DNA of 64,000 nt from the NCBI RefSeq assembly GCF_016859285.1, contig NC_053418.1:484501-548500 (forward strand), read 5' to 3'. This DNA is from Xiphias gladius (lineage: Eukaryota; Chordata; Actinopteri; Istiophoriformes; Xiphiidae). Both the position numbers and the translations under genes were made by a program. Shown in pieces: positions 47,992 through 60,800 of this stretch. The notes beneath the pieces were generated by a model, which was not told where the DNA came from, searched no databases, and saw only the letters and a program-made list of their open reading frames with translations. Numbering within the stretch: position 1 is the first letter of the stretch; each line of letters opens with the position of its first letter.

Positions 47992-50900
47992 ATGTGGATG
48001 TGGCGTAGCGTGCTGTGTGTGTCTCTGGTCTACGGTCTGGCTCTGGACTCAAACACCATCAGATCCTCCAAAGAAAGCACGGCGCAGAGCTCCAAGCAGC
48101 TGGTAAGAGACAAAATAACCTTTAGTGCTTCTACTTCTGCTCCACCTCAGGCTGAAATGTTGGGCTTTTTACTCACAGTGCTTCCGCCAGAGGAGCAGAG
48201 CTGCTGTCATTTATTTGAACTTTGCTTTTAAAAAGAAAATAATAGTGGACAGCGGCAGCAGCAGCCGTCATGGTAGCGGCAGTTTTATTTGTAGTAGCTG
48301 TAATAATATCAGTACCAAGGTCAGCAGTAGTTTTCTACCGTAATGGTGTTGTACTAGTTGTATCAGTAGCATAGTAGAAGCATTAGTAGTACTAGTAGAA
48401 GTACATAGGTAGAAGTAAACAGCCCCTGGGTTAGCATACTACTTGTAGTAGTAGTTCTAGTAGTAGCTGTGATACCAGCAGGACTGTAACTCAGCGATAT
48501 CCATTTCAACAGATGAATGAAGTGTTTTTGAAGGAATCAGTGATTGACAATACTTAAAAATGTTCCCAGTGCTTATTAATAGAACGATCCAGGGACGACG
48601 ATAAGTTCATACGTACAGTAATAAGGGCAGGTCTTTATTAAGACTCTCTGATATACCCTGATTAGCAATCAAGAAAGACCTGGTTTAGTAGAAACATCAG
48701 AACTTCATGTTTACTGTCCATCAACAACGCGTATGAATTAAGCAGAAGGTTCATGATTCTGCCGTTGGATGAACATCTGGAAAAACTCCAGATTTCACAA
48801 ACAAATCCATCCTGAGGTCTTCTTGCGAGCTTTTCTTGGCGCTTTCAACCGCACGTCATGGTTGTTATCAACAAATGGAGTTTGCTCAGTGCAAAGAAAA
48901 AACTAGTAAGTGGACCTTGGGTTAGATTGGGCTGCAACTAGAGTCCAGAGAACTTCTTCAAATGTCTTGTTGATGTTCATTTTGTTGAGATAAAAACAGA
49001 GAAAAACTGAAAACCTGAGACACTGGAGAAACTGACATCAGAGAATATTTGGCCTTTTTGCTTGACTCAGTCATAAAAATTTTTTCCATTAGTGTTTTGT
49101 TCAGTTCAGCTCTGATTTCCTGTTAAGTTCCCTGAAACGAATGATATATCTGGTCCGAGACGCTCCAGGTGGCTGTTAATTAGAGTTAATTCAGAAATGG
49201 ACCAGTTGGATCCCAGTGTTTATTACCAAATCACACTGGCCTTTCTGTCAGTGTCCCGTGAATTCACCGTCTCACATCGGTTACCTGTAAAATGAAGAGT
49301 TACCTGGCAGTTACCTGAACAGTGACTCAGTAGTGGATTTGTAGTTTATCTTCTATACTATTGGATTTATATTCATGTAAAGCAAGAAGAGTGCATTGTA
49401 TTTTTATATATTAAATATTTTTTGTAAACACTGTACATTATTATTTAGGTTCAGCTCAGAAACAAAGAAATCAACCAACTGCATTTAATATAATTCCTGT
49501 AATAACTATGATATTGTAGAAAAATGATGATTAGGTCTTTTAACTGCACATTTACAGCCATTTTATTCTTTGGTCTGATATTTCAGTTACTTTATTTACT
49601 TTAGTCCACTGTAAATTTCCTCTCAACAGCAGTTTAGGAAACTAGCATGTATTTTATTTACCAGCGTATGTGTCAGTATTACAATACCGCAGAATTACTG
49701 TAGTATTCCTATAGGGATATATACAGTGTTTATAGTAACTCAGCCATTAGTGATTTTTCCTAAATCCTTTGTTTCCTTCAGCTCATAGAGTTGATTGTGA
49801 ACTTAACAGTGTGGAACTAGTAGTAGTAGCAGTAGTAGCAGTAGTAGTTGTAGCAGTAGCAGCAGTAGTAATAGCAGTAGTAGCAGTTCCAATAGTAGTA
49901 GTAGTAGCAGTAGCATTAGCAGTAGCAGCAGTAGTAGTAGTAGTATTGCATGAGTAGAAGTAAACAGCAGCTGTACCAATAACAGTAGTTTTTTAGTAGT
50001 AACAGTAATAATAGCAAGACTAGAATGGTACTATGACTTCACAGTATTGATTTGAGAGGCTCGACAGAGTACCGGTACCAGTATCAGTATCAGTACCAAC
50101 ACCAGGACCAGGGTTACTTCAATGAGATGTTAATTTCGACGTAGATGTAATACAGGTATTAACCTTTAATATCTGAGATTGTAACAGTTACATCACTCTC
50201 ACCTGTCCATCAGAACCGTTCCCATGGTGACCAGGTGACGCAGGCGGGGCAACAGCAGGCGGAGACCAATTTCAACTCCAATCGACGACCAGCGCGTCCG
50301 TGTTCTGGGCCTGACTGCGACGTACCTTTGGTCAGTGACAGAGAGACAACACCTGGACACAGTAGCTTACCTGTGTAAACAAACCTGCTCAGACTAAGGT
50401 CACACAATCGACATGATGAACCTACCAACACCGGCTCTTTGTTTCCATAGAGACTGGGAGGCGTTCACACTGTAAACAGCGTTCCCGGGGGGGGGGTCGT
50501 TCGGTATTACTGCAGCAGTGTCATCTACAAATGTGTGTGGAGAGCTGTGAGACTGTATCTCAGTCTGTATCTGTAACCGCAGCCTGAGCTCAGGGAAAAG
50601 AAAACCCACGGGCAGATCAGACAGATCGCCACAGGTCTCAGGTGCGACTGCAGTGCTTCAGAAGTCCCAGGTAACCAGCACCAACACGAGAGGCCACCCT
50701 GGGGTGGAAATGGGGAATTACCTGATTCTCCAGCTCCCGAAGCTAAAACCTGTTTTCACTCATTGGCATTCAGAGGTGTCACTGCAGATTCTTTCAGACA
50801 CCTACAACTCAACAACAAGGTCACCTCACTCATGGTGAGGTGACCTTGTAAAGTGAGGTGACCTTGTAAAACTCTGCCACCCCCCAACATACTTCAAAAA

Positions 50901-52369
50901 ATGATGGCTGATAAATGATCATCAGAGTCTTAGCTCTGCGGCATTGATATCAGCGTGTCCTCTATCAGGCTGCAGCCCTCTACACATTTCACTGGGTCAA
51001 GATCTGTTTTTGAACGTGGCCGCTAGGTGTGGACATTACAGATGGGAATCTCTTGCTCTGAACTACTGTTGCGTTCCCTCACAATATTTTTCGTGTTCCC
51101 CCTGATCCACAGGAGCAGTTAGTGCGTAGGTCCAGTCCAGGTCTAACACACTGCCAGTTTAGGGAAAGGTAGTGCAGGAGGGAGAGAGGACGTTGCCGAC
51201 TACGGCCGCTGCTGTGGTTCAGTCTGTGACACTGTGCAAATGTCTCAGGCAGCTGCTCCTCCTAACATGAGCAGAGAAACGTGGTTGAGCCACAGCATCA
51301 TCCCACGACTGGAGCCACAGTCTGCGTCAGTCGGCCTCAGCGGCAGTCGCTCAGTCGCTGGTTAGCCAGCCCCACTAGGTCTGCCTGAGCAGACGCAGCA
51401 GAGGGCGCACCGTCTCACGCCGTGGTCCGCAACCAGCAACAAAATACGTAAAACTACATCATGATACGGCTCAGCCTTTCTCCGTAGACCAGAGGGATGT
51501 AAAAGTAGCTCAGAAAAAACGACCTCCCCCCATCGTGAACCTTCAGGGTCTCTGTAGGACGTGGTCTAACTTACGCACTGATCACATGAATCTGTAGCGT
51601 TCCCGCAGAATAGAGACACAGCTGTGGAGGACATTTTTTAATGGTTTGATAGAATAATCTTAAGGCAAGCTCCACACACCACATATCATGGAGATGAAGA
51701 CCATGAGATGCAGCTGAAAGCCAGAAAGTGGCAACGGGTTAAGATTGTTATGTCAAACTACTATTTCCATGACCAACTTTCACTCTCAATAATTTTGTAT
51801 TGTTCTATCCATTTATCCGTCCGTCCATCAGAGGGGAGGATGCAGTAACAGGGCTCAGAGGAGACCGTCCTCTCAGGACAGACAGGTGGACAGACACGGA
51901 GACAGAGAGACAGATGGACAGAGAGACACCGACAGCTTTAACAGGACCAAAGGTGAGCGATGGGAGGTCAACGACAAGTCCCAGAGTGCACTGCTCTCGG
52001 AACCATCCGGTGGGCCAGTTGTAGGACGTGTGTTAGACTCTGCGTCTCTGTGTTTCAGCTCCAGAAATGTCGAGCTGCGTTCGGTCCGGAGACTGTGCGG
52101 CCGGTCTGTGCTGCGTCCGGTACCTGACCGGTAAACGGTGTCAGAGGATCCCGGTGGAGGGCGAGGCCTGCCTGCTGCGGGGCTCCACCAAACTGAAGAG
52201 GAACCTGGGACGCTGCGACTGCGACGCGGGGCTGTCCTGCGCCGCCGTCAGCCGGGCGGAGTCGGGCAAGAACAAGGGCCAGGGGGTGTGTCTGCCCGGC
52301 CCAAGACAGGGCCAGAGGAAAACAAGGCATTCTGGGAAGAAGAGGAGGACGGCAGAGAAGAGCTGCTGA
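47992..52369 (+). CDS. dkk4: Dickkopf-family Wnt antagonist, dkk4-like, first Cys domain not found
   Basis: Dickkopf proteins are secreted antagonists that bind LRP5/6 through the second cysteine-rich domain. Exons: 47992-48102, 51832-51952, 52059-52369, giving 180 aa (human DKK4 is 224). Residues 1-18 form a signal peptide (MWMWRSVLCVSLVYGLAL), followed by the DSNTIRSS motif that resembles the start of mature DKK4/DKK2. The middle exon is a hydrophilic, Arg/Asp-rich linker. The last exon has all ten cysteines of the second domain in order: SSC, GDC, GLCC, KRC, EAC, RCDC, LSC, GVC, followed by a basic tail. No exon for the first cysteine domain (CxxDxxC ... CCP) was found in the 3.7-kb intron 48103-51831, and exons 1 and 3 join in phase 0 without it. 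Symbol inferred from similarity; orthology to dkk4 is probable, not proven. The middle exon is the least certain. Confidence 0.72.
48103..51831 (+). other. Large dkk4-like intron
   Basis: Contains degenerate agtagtagt/agcagtagc triplet arrays at about 48240-48480 and 49815-49960, a poly-G run near 50490, and otherwise unique sequence. A search for the cysteine pattern of the first dickkopf domain on the plus strand gave nothing convincing. Confidence 0.55.
49815..49960. repeat. (AGT/AGC)n triplet array
   Basis: About 145 bases of tagtagcagtagtagcag units with interruptions. Open frames here translate to Val/Ala runs and are not genes. Confidence 0.85.
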
Positions 52370-52549
52370 CAGATTCATCGCAAACTTCTATTTAAGCCTG
52401 GGTTCAGTTTGTAGCTTCGTATTTTAGAAACTCAAAATGTTGACACGGATCTTCTCATGGCCGAGGTTTCAGGTCGTCACATCTGAGAGGTGAACTTTTT
52501 CTCCATGTGGAGTCACGGGAGAGTCTGGGGCCCTTCAGTGGGGCCCTTC

Positions 52550-52555
52550 AATAAA
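52550..52555 (+). terminator. Polyadenylation signal of the dkk4-like gene (AATAAA)
   Basis: AATAAA lies 181 bases after the stop codon on the plus strand. Confidence 0.65.
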
Positions 52556-53347
52556 AGTCAAAGTTATTTCCCAAAGATATATTAAAACGGAGGAGTATGG
52601 GTGTTATTCTCTCACAGCTGTCATCACATCCCGTTCTCGTGAAGTCATATCAAAGCGGGTCCACAAAATGGAGGAGGCAGAGCGCGCTTGAACAAATACA
52701 GTTGTGTGACAAGAGATGCAACACATCTGTTGTTAGAGTACGTGTCACGTGTGATCCGAGTCACGCTTTTCTGTCACAGAAAGCCGATTGGATATTTTCC
52801 TATTCAAACTGCTCTGCTCCGTCCGTGCTCATTATTCTATCTGGCAAACACATTTAGAGGAAGGTTGAATCCGCATCAACTTTGTGACATCCTGGGACCC
52901 AGGGGCCCGAGAGGTTAGCCCCACCCCCTGTATGAAGTCTACTGTTATTATTTCCTGTTTGAATGTCACATGGCTCATTTAAAAGACACAGAATAACGAC
53001 GAACAGACGCACAGCAGCCACAGGGAGACACAAAACGCATTGAGGGTGCTTTGTGTCTCTTTCTGTCTGGGGGTCTGGCTCCTGTTTAGTAGGGGTGGGG
53101 GGCCTTGTACAAGTCTGTGTCCAGGGGCCCATTGTCTCAAAAGCCACCCATGAGTCTGGGGAGCCCACAGTACACACTAAAATAACCATATAGTTGAAGG
53201 AACACCTCTCTGAGAGTGTCAACACAACCTGAGCATTATAGTCTTGTTACCTGTAGAGTTGTATTAGATTGTATGGGTCCAACTAATAAAGTGGCAAAGA
53301 TTGACTGTATCTTCATTGGTTTATGACAATGCATCTTTGTAAATGAG

Positions 53348-54165
53348 CAGTGGTGAAAAGTAACTAAGTACATTTACTCAAGTAGTTTACTTGAGTACAA
53401 CTTTGAGGTACTTGTACTTTATTTGAGTATTTCCATTTTCTGTGACTTTATATTTCTACTCCTCTACAGTTCAGAGGGAAATGTTCTTTTTACTGCATTT
53501 CATTTATTGGCCAGCTTTAGTTACTAGTTACCTTTCAGATTAACGCTTTTCATTTAAAAGTATATAAGATTATGAAACAGAACACATTGTTAAAGATTAA
53601 ACCAGTTTCTTCGTGTCACATGTTTCAGTCTGAGTTCTTATCAGTTCCACCAAAGAGACATTTTCCCTCCAAACGCCTTGTATGGTTTCAATTCAATAAC
53701 TGATCAAATTATCTAAAAAGTCACAAAAAAATCAAAGATCAGAGAAAAGTCCAGAAACTGAATCCAGATCAGTGGATCAGAACTGTGTTTCTTCCTCTTC
53801 CCTCTCCTGTGAATCATCTGACGACCCCTCAGGTTCACCCGGTGACCCTCTGGAGGGGCCCGACCCCCGGGTTGGGAACCAGTGGACTAAACTCTCTCCC
53901 TGTCTATGACGTAGCTAAAAGCAGCTCCACCTGGAGCAGCTCCACCAGTAAAACGCTGCCGAAGCCTCCGTGACTCAGGATCAATGATCTGATCACGTCA
54001 GAGAGAATCAGAGACCAGTCACAGGAGACGGGTCCCTGCACAATGAAGTACTTTTACTGTGACACTGGGACTACAGGAAGCTGGGAATACTTGTGTACTT
54101 TTACTTGAGTAGGATTTGAAATGCAGGAGTGTTACTTGTGATGGAGTATTCCTACACTGTCCTAC
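53348..54165. mobile_element. hAT-like non-autonomous element (copy 2)
   Basis: Starts CAGTGGTGAAAAGTAACT. The block ctgacgacccctcaggttca to gggttgggaaccagtgg (53818-53886) is the reverse complement of the core of the 13730-14479 element. No transposase frame. Confidence 0.75.
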
Positions 54166-54539
54166 TGCAGTTTGACCCATCAGAAGCGGAACCAGGTTTC
54201 TACTGATAAATGGTTCCTCCGGTAGAACAAGTTCACCTCTGTTGCTTTAAAACGCTTCGGGTTTCTGCAGGTTCCTCAACTTAAATTCAAGCTTCACTCA
54301 CGGCTGCCCGTTGAGATAAAGAGCTCCCTCTGCTGGAGACTTACTCTGGATCGTCTTTGACTGTTTCGTTTGACTGATTATATTCATAGATTGAGACGTG
54401 ACAAGCTGAATCAGTTCAGTTTGAGCAGATAAGTTTCGTTTTTTCACAAATGTGTCCTCTGTGGATTTTAATTTGATGATCAGTTTTACAGACATGAATT
54501 AATTGTCAGGACATCAGATGGACATTTTCTGCTGTCACC

Positions 54540-56285
54540 AAATATCTTATTCAAAAAGTATTTAAAAGCCTTAGAAGTCTGGTCTTTCACTGAAGTCAAA
54601 GTAGTAATACCACAGTGTAGAAATACTCAAAATGCTACTTGAATAAAAGTAAGTTTTAGAATCAAAATATACCTTAAGTACCAAAAGTAAAAGTACTCAG
54701 TACACAGAGGGGGCCAATTTAGATTTATATACAGTATATAACATTATTTGATTAGTATTACTGATGCGTTAATGTAAGTATGACTTTACTGTTGCAGCAG
54801 GTAAAGATGGGACTAATTTTGACGACTTTATATACAGCAGGGTAGTTCTATCTAAAGCCAGATGATAAATCATAATTTGTTTGTTGTTCTGATTCCCCAA
54901 TAATCACAATCAACAAGTAAATTATGATTCAGTCACTGCTCAGCCTCCAGAGGAAAGCTAACACCAGGGTGCTGGGAAAGGAGACTCCGACTGACTGTCG
55001 AACCTCCGATCAGGGGGAGCAATGCGGATTCCGTCCTGGGTCCAGCTCTTTACCCCTGCAAGGCTACTTGAGGGATCATGGGAGGCTGCCCATCCTGTCC
55101 ACATTTGCTTCGTGGATTTGGAGAAGCTCTACGACCGGGTCCCTCGGGGGATCTTGTGGGGGGTACTGCAGGAACATGGGGTTCCGGGGCCGTTGCTACG
55201 AGCCATGCGGTCCCTATGTAACCGGAGTGAGAGTTGTGTCCGTGATCTCGCCAAGAAGTCAAACACGTGTCCACTGGGTGTTAGTCTCGGCCAGATTTGT
55301 CCCTTGTTGCTGATCCTGTTTGTGATCTTCACGGACAGGATTTCAAGGAGCCGCTGGGGGGAAGAGAATGTCTGGTTTGGGGGCCTCAGAATGGCCGTGG
55401 TTCTGTTGGCTTCACCAGACCGAGACCTTCAGCATGCGCTGGGGCGGTTTGCAGCCGAGTGTGAAGCTGCTGGGATGAGGGTCAGCACCTCCAAGTCCAA
55501 GGCCATGGTCCTCTGCTGGACAACGGTGGATTGGCCCCTTCGGTTTGGGATGGAGTTTCTGCCCCAAGTGAGGAGGTTTAAGAATCTTGGGGTCTTGTTT
55601 ACGGACGAGGGGGGAGGAAAGGAGCGGGAGATGGGTGTAGTGGTCAAGAGGGAGCTGAGCCTGAAGGTAAAGCTTTGGATTTACCGGTCGATCTACGTTC
55701 AGACTCTCACCCATGGTCATGAGCTTAGGGTAGCGACCGGAAGAATGAGATCACGAGTACGAGCGGCTGAAATGAGTTTCCTCCGCAGGGTCTCTGGGCT
55801 CAGCCTTAGGAAAAGGGTGGGGAGCTCAGACATCCGGGGGGAGCTCGGAGGAGAACCGCTGCTCCTTCGCGTCGAAAGGAGCCAGTTGAGGTGGTTCGGG
55901 CATCTGATTTAAAATGCTTCCACTGGGTGCCTTCCACTCGAGGTTTTCCGGGCACATCCAACTAGTAGACGGCCCCGTGGTAGACCCAGAACACGCTGGA
56001 GAGACTACATGTCTCATCTGGCCTGGGAACGCCTCAAGAGCCCCCAGGAGGAGCTGGGGAGAGGGAGGTCTGGAATAATTTGCTTAACCTGCTGCCACCG
56101 CAACCTGACTCTGGATTAGCAGCAGAAAATGGATGGATGGATCTTTCTTGATTATATTTTGTGTCAATAATATCAAAAAATAAATATTTAGTGCAGTAAA
56201 TGTAGTGGAGTAGAAGTATGAAGTAGCATAAAATGGAAGTACTGAGTGGGAAAACTACTTTCCACCAATGAGTGACATTATGCAA
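54540..56285. mobile_element. hAT-like element split by a LINE insertion
   Basis: Sequence at 54590-54900 (aaaagtaaaagtactcagtac...) and at 56170-56280 (gtagtggagtagaagtatgaag ... ctactttccaccaatg) look like two halves of one hAT-like repeat. The retrotransposon at 54920-56143 lies between them, so it inserted later. Confidence 0.55.
54920..56143 (+). pseudogene. Non-LTR retrotransposon reverse transcriptase (degenerate)
   Basis: Plus-strand frames carry reverse-transcriptase landmarks: GEQCGFRPGSSS, then FVDLEKLYDRVPRG, then VVLLASPDRDLQHALGRF and MRVSTSKSKAMVL. The catalytic F/YADD box normally expected before VVLLAS is missing, and a frameshift separates the first two motifs. The C-terminal end (RWFGHL, then stop at about 55912) and an ATGG-repeat tail at 56128-56143 are typical of fish LINEs. 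It is dead and 5'-truncated. The clade was not determined. Confidence 0.85.
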
Positions 56286-56289
56286 AAAA

Positions 56290-57637
56290 AAACAACTACA
56301 TTTCCAAGCAGAAGAATATTAGTACGATGTATCAGCGGCTTCCTTCAACACCAGAAGTCTCAAGACCACCACAAACAACGCCATGTTTGAATACCAGATA
56401 TTCTCATTAATATCTGAAATGATTGTTTTTGTAATTTAACCGCTGTGGAACAAAACACCAGGAATGAAAGCCGAGAACACTCCTATTCTGACTCACTCTT
56501 CATCCCGGTCTTGGATTCGACCTTCAAGGTGCACTACTGAGGGGTTCCCAGCAGGTGTCGCCACAGAAAAACGCTCCGGGTTCAACGTTGTCGCTTAGAT
56601 TTCGTTCCTCAGTCGCTGCTGAAGCGACGCTGACTCGTTCACATCTCATCTCTAGGAAGATGAAATGGTTCAGGTCCTATCAAAGGGTTTCTGCAGGTTT
56701 ATCAAGTCGAGACTTTAAGGACTTTTAAATACCACAGGATGTTATTTCATACCGGTTTCACAATCATATTGTTATTTATATTCATATTCTTTCTTCCTCC
56801 CTAATTTGGTTTGCATTTTTCTTTAACTTATGACCTGATGTCTTTTCCTGTACATTTACTTTCATTTCATACAGTCAGACACAATTAAAGGTTTATTAAA
56901 CTGTTTTCACTATTGTTAGTGTTGTGACCACCACCACCATTAGCAGCTACTATTGTTTTTTCTGTCTATATTGTAAAACAATTATCAGTGTGTCATGTCT
57001 CTAAAATTTGTCCTTTTGCACCAAAGAAAAATATAAGTTTAAAAACCAGTGACACCCACTTACTTATTGTATTAGATTTTTTTTCCAGTACTTCCCAGCA
57101 GGAAATAATTCCTAATAATTAAATCATTAAATGTGAACTGGATAAGCAGCAGAAAGGGGACGAATGGATTAAGCAATTAGATGAGAACCAATTAATTTCT
57201 CTCTCTCGTCGCTACCAGCTATCAGAGCTGACGACAGAGCGATAAGCTTCAGTCTGTCCTGAACTCGGCTGAACTGCTTGACCAACCTAATGTGGAAACA
57301 TTGCCTTCATATGCTACGTCCAAAACACGTTTCATCAAACATCTGTTTTCAGTCCTGAAGTGTGATTCTAACATAACTTTACTTTATGTAGCTCAAGAAA
57401 AGTTAAGTAAATTTCAGGTCCACGTATACATTTTTACACAAGGTCAGAGGCCCATTACATACAAAAAGAACTCTGTAAATTACATTTTGCTTTGCTGAAT
57501 ACCATGTTAGTGTCACTTTGAGAAAACCCTTTAGAAACCTGTACAGATAACTGACTTTTTGCATAGGTTGCACTTTTTTTTTTTTAATTAAAAAATAAAT
57601 AATTCACACGTTTCAATTGTCAAGGCATCTTTTCTGT
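56290..57637. other. Intergenic sequence dkk4-like/ppia
   Basis: AT-rich sequence without recognised genes or named repeats. Confidence 0.5.
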
Positions 57638-57643
57638 TTTATT
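57638..57643 (-). terminator. ppia: Polyadenylation signal of ppia (AATAAA)
   Basis: TTTATT on plus reads AATAAA on the gene strand, about 244 bases after the stop. Confidence 0.6.
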
Positions 57644-57886
57644 CTTTCATTTTTTGACTTAACAAAAAAAACGTTGGGACTTTGTGGGAAAAAAAGTTAA
57701 TGCAAAAGAAACTTTCAAAGGCAAAGTCACAAATGCAGCAACAGGATTTCAACAAGAACAGAATAATGTGGGGTTTGAATCTCCATTGAATCTCCATCAA
57801 TAGGAATGTTGAACAGGGGAGGGCGGGGGGGCTGGAGCCTAAAGGGTGTGGCTACAGGGCGAGCAGGAAGGGTTAAGTGCTGGAGC

Positions 57887-60800
57887 TCAGAGCTGCCCAC
57901 AGTCGGCGATGATGACCTTGGCTTTGGTTTTGCCGCTCTGGCTGCCTTGGGCCTCCATCTTGGAAACCACGTCCAACCCCTCGACTACTTTCCCGAACAC
58001 CACGTGCTTCCCATCGAGCCTGCAGACACAGAGCAGTGAACAGGGATGAATCCAGAAACAACCCGGCCTCAGCTGAGTCTGGGACGGTTGTGTGCCTCAA
58101 GGTTAGTTTCAGAGTCTAAGACCTTTTAAATACCACATAGCGAAATTAAACCTGTTCCATAGTCATATGGGCCCACACTTGTGTTTTAGGTACATTAATC
58201 TATTGACACGTTTTAAATCATCTCTCAGCCGTATAACCAATTCTTAGTAATCATTAACGTGACCCGGACTTTAAGAATTGGTCAGAACCACCAATTAAAA
58301 GGGAATCGTTTCAGTTCATTTACGTACGAACATGAGTAGCGAATCAATAAATCACTCAAAAACAAAACTTGTCTCCCGGCCGGTGACCGTTACACACAAA
58401 GACATTTAATAACCAACATTACTGCCTACAGCAGGCAGGAGAAAATATTTTACCTTTGTAAATGAAGTTTCAACTATTATTGTGATGAAACTGAATTCAG
58501 TGCTTTAAGACTCTCAGACCTTCAGATCATCTGCCTTTTACACGTAAAGTCAAAACCGTGGGTGCTTGAAGAGACTTCTTTCTTATGTGGTGTCATGTGG
58601 TGTTTGCTCACCATGTTGTTTTGGCTGTGCAGATGAAGAACTGGGATCCGTTGGTGTTTGGTCCAGCGTTGGCCATGGACAGGATGCCACTGCCTGTGTG
58701 CTTCAGGGTGAAGTTCTCGTCACCGAACTTGCTACCGTAGATGGACTTTCCACCAGTTCCATTGTGGTTGGTGAAGTCACCGCCCTGTGTCCAACAATTC
58801 AAATTATGACAAACTTTGAAACCAGAGTTGAGTAAACTCGGGTAAAAATAAACGCATTTTTTCAGGGCCTAAACCCTCAGATCTATTTAGCTGAGTGACA
58901 GAATATTTTTTTGATAAATTAATTGTTTAAGCCTCTTTTTTTTGTAAACACTAAAAGACCAAACTCTTGTTTCAGCTTCTCTAATGTGAAGATCTGCAGC
59001 TGTTTCTGTGAATCAGACAAAAAGACGTCTGAAGACATCACCTTAGGCTATAGGAGATTCTAACAAGCATTTTCCACTATTCTGACTTTTCATAGTCTAA
59101 TCAGTGAAAATGAGCTGCAAAGCTATTAAAATAGTAAAAGCCCTAAGAAGCTGGCAAAAATCACTTCTTCAACTGAGGATCCTAAACAATCTGGTTCTCC
59201 AATGGGATTTTAAATGCCCCAAAAAATAAGCAAAAGCAGAAATCATCAAATTACAAATCGAACAATTAACAAGAGCAAGGGAAATAGAAGAACTTGGTTT
59301 CACGGCTGCATCACTTAGATTTTCACATCATTAAGACTGAAATGTGGTTTTTAATCCGCATAACATTTCTCTTGCTAAACCAATTTTTTTTCCTGATGCT
59401 CAAAGCAGGAGACTAAAACTCAGGATGTTCAACACCAACGCTGCTGTCTCATGGTTTGAGACAGTAGCCTCACCTGGCACATAAATCCAGGGATGATGCG
59501 GTGGAAGGTGCAGCCCTTGTAGCCGAAGCCCTTCTCGCCGGTGCAGAGGGCACGGAAGTTTTCAGCAGTCTTGGGGACCACGTCGCTACGGAGCTGCGGA
59601 AACAAAAAAGTCAACAGTTATGAGCAAACACGGTGCAAAGTCAGTTCATTTCGAAGACCGAGATAGATGGATATATATAAAAAAAATAAGGGTAAAGGTT
59701 GTGCATTCGGTAGGTGAATTAAAATTTGGCTTGGTGCCATCCAGGCCTTGAGCCAAAACCAGAGGTTTATCAGACTGTACACTTTGTTCTGTGTAGCAAC
59801 CAATTGTATAACTTTACATCTACACAGAAGAAAACAGCAACTAACAGCTGCTTAGAGTCCAACTGTAAGGAAGTAAATGAAGCCTCTCTGCAGAAATTAA
59901 AAACTAACTACATCCTTAATATATCATCATCATCATCATCTTACAATACGGGACATTTTAAAATGACAACTGCAAAAAATCCCTGCAGTCACATTAAAAT
60001 AAATTGATACGGAAGGCTCTGCTCGACATGACAAGTCAATAAATTTAGGTGCCTATAAAAGTCCGATCCAGTGCAACATCACCTGAGGGCAGCAGCTCCT
60101 GCCCATTAACCATGGGTCAGTTTATCCATGTCGATTAGTGTGTGGTAATTGTGTAATGCCATGGTGAAACAGGACCGCAGCATTGCACCAGACTGGAATA
60201 TCTGCATGCCCTGCACAGCAGTGACGCTACTATGCAAGTATGTTCAGAGGGAGGGGAGGGGGGGGCTGCAGCAGACAGGCTGGACGGCTGAAGTCAGAAT
60301 AGCACCATGCAGCCATCCACCTGCTCAGCAGTGCTGCAGGGTCAGCTGCCTTCCTGATGGCACTGCCAGCTGCAAAGGAGCCTGAAGTGCCTGGAACGTC
60401 TGCGCAGTGCTGTACCTGGCTTTCACCCCCCCCCCACAAACCTACGCATTCCTCCAGACACGCTTTAAAAAAACACAACACACTTCCAAATATATACTGG
60501 TACAGATTTTTAGTTTATGTTGGTGGTAGAACCCTGTAGACGAGTACAAATCACGATCCGTGCTAGGTCCTACTCTTGTGTTATTTTGTGTATGTGTTGC
60601 TACATCCGTGTCCAATCGGTATGATCACCGGTAACGCCACACACACACCAGCGGGGCTGGAAGTTTACCCCGGAGGCTAAGAAGGGCTGGAGCCGCGCAC
60701 CGAGTAACCAGCGGCCCCCTCGGCTTCAAATTTGGCAGGGAATTCGTTCCATAAATCGGGAACGCCCATAATGGGGCACAGCTACTACTATGAGCACAAA

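Noticed and set aside
51195..51310. Cys-containing segment GRCCGSVCD as a possible first dickkopf domain
   Set aside because: Cysteine spacing does not fit the family, the frame carries no CxxDxxC motif, and splice sites are lacking.
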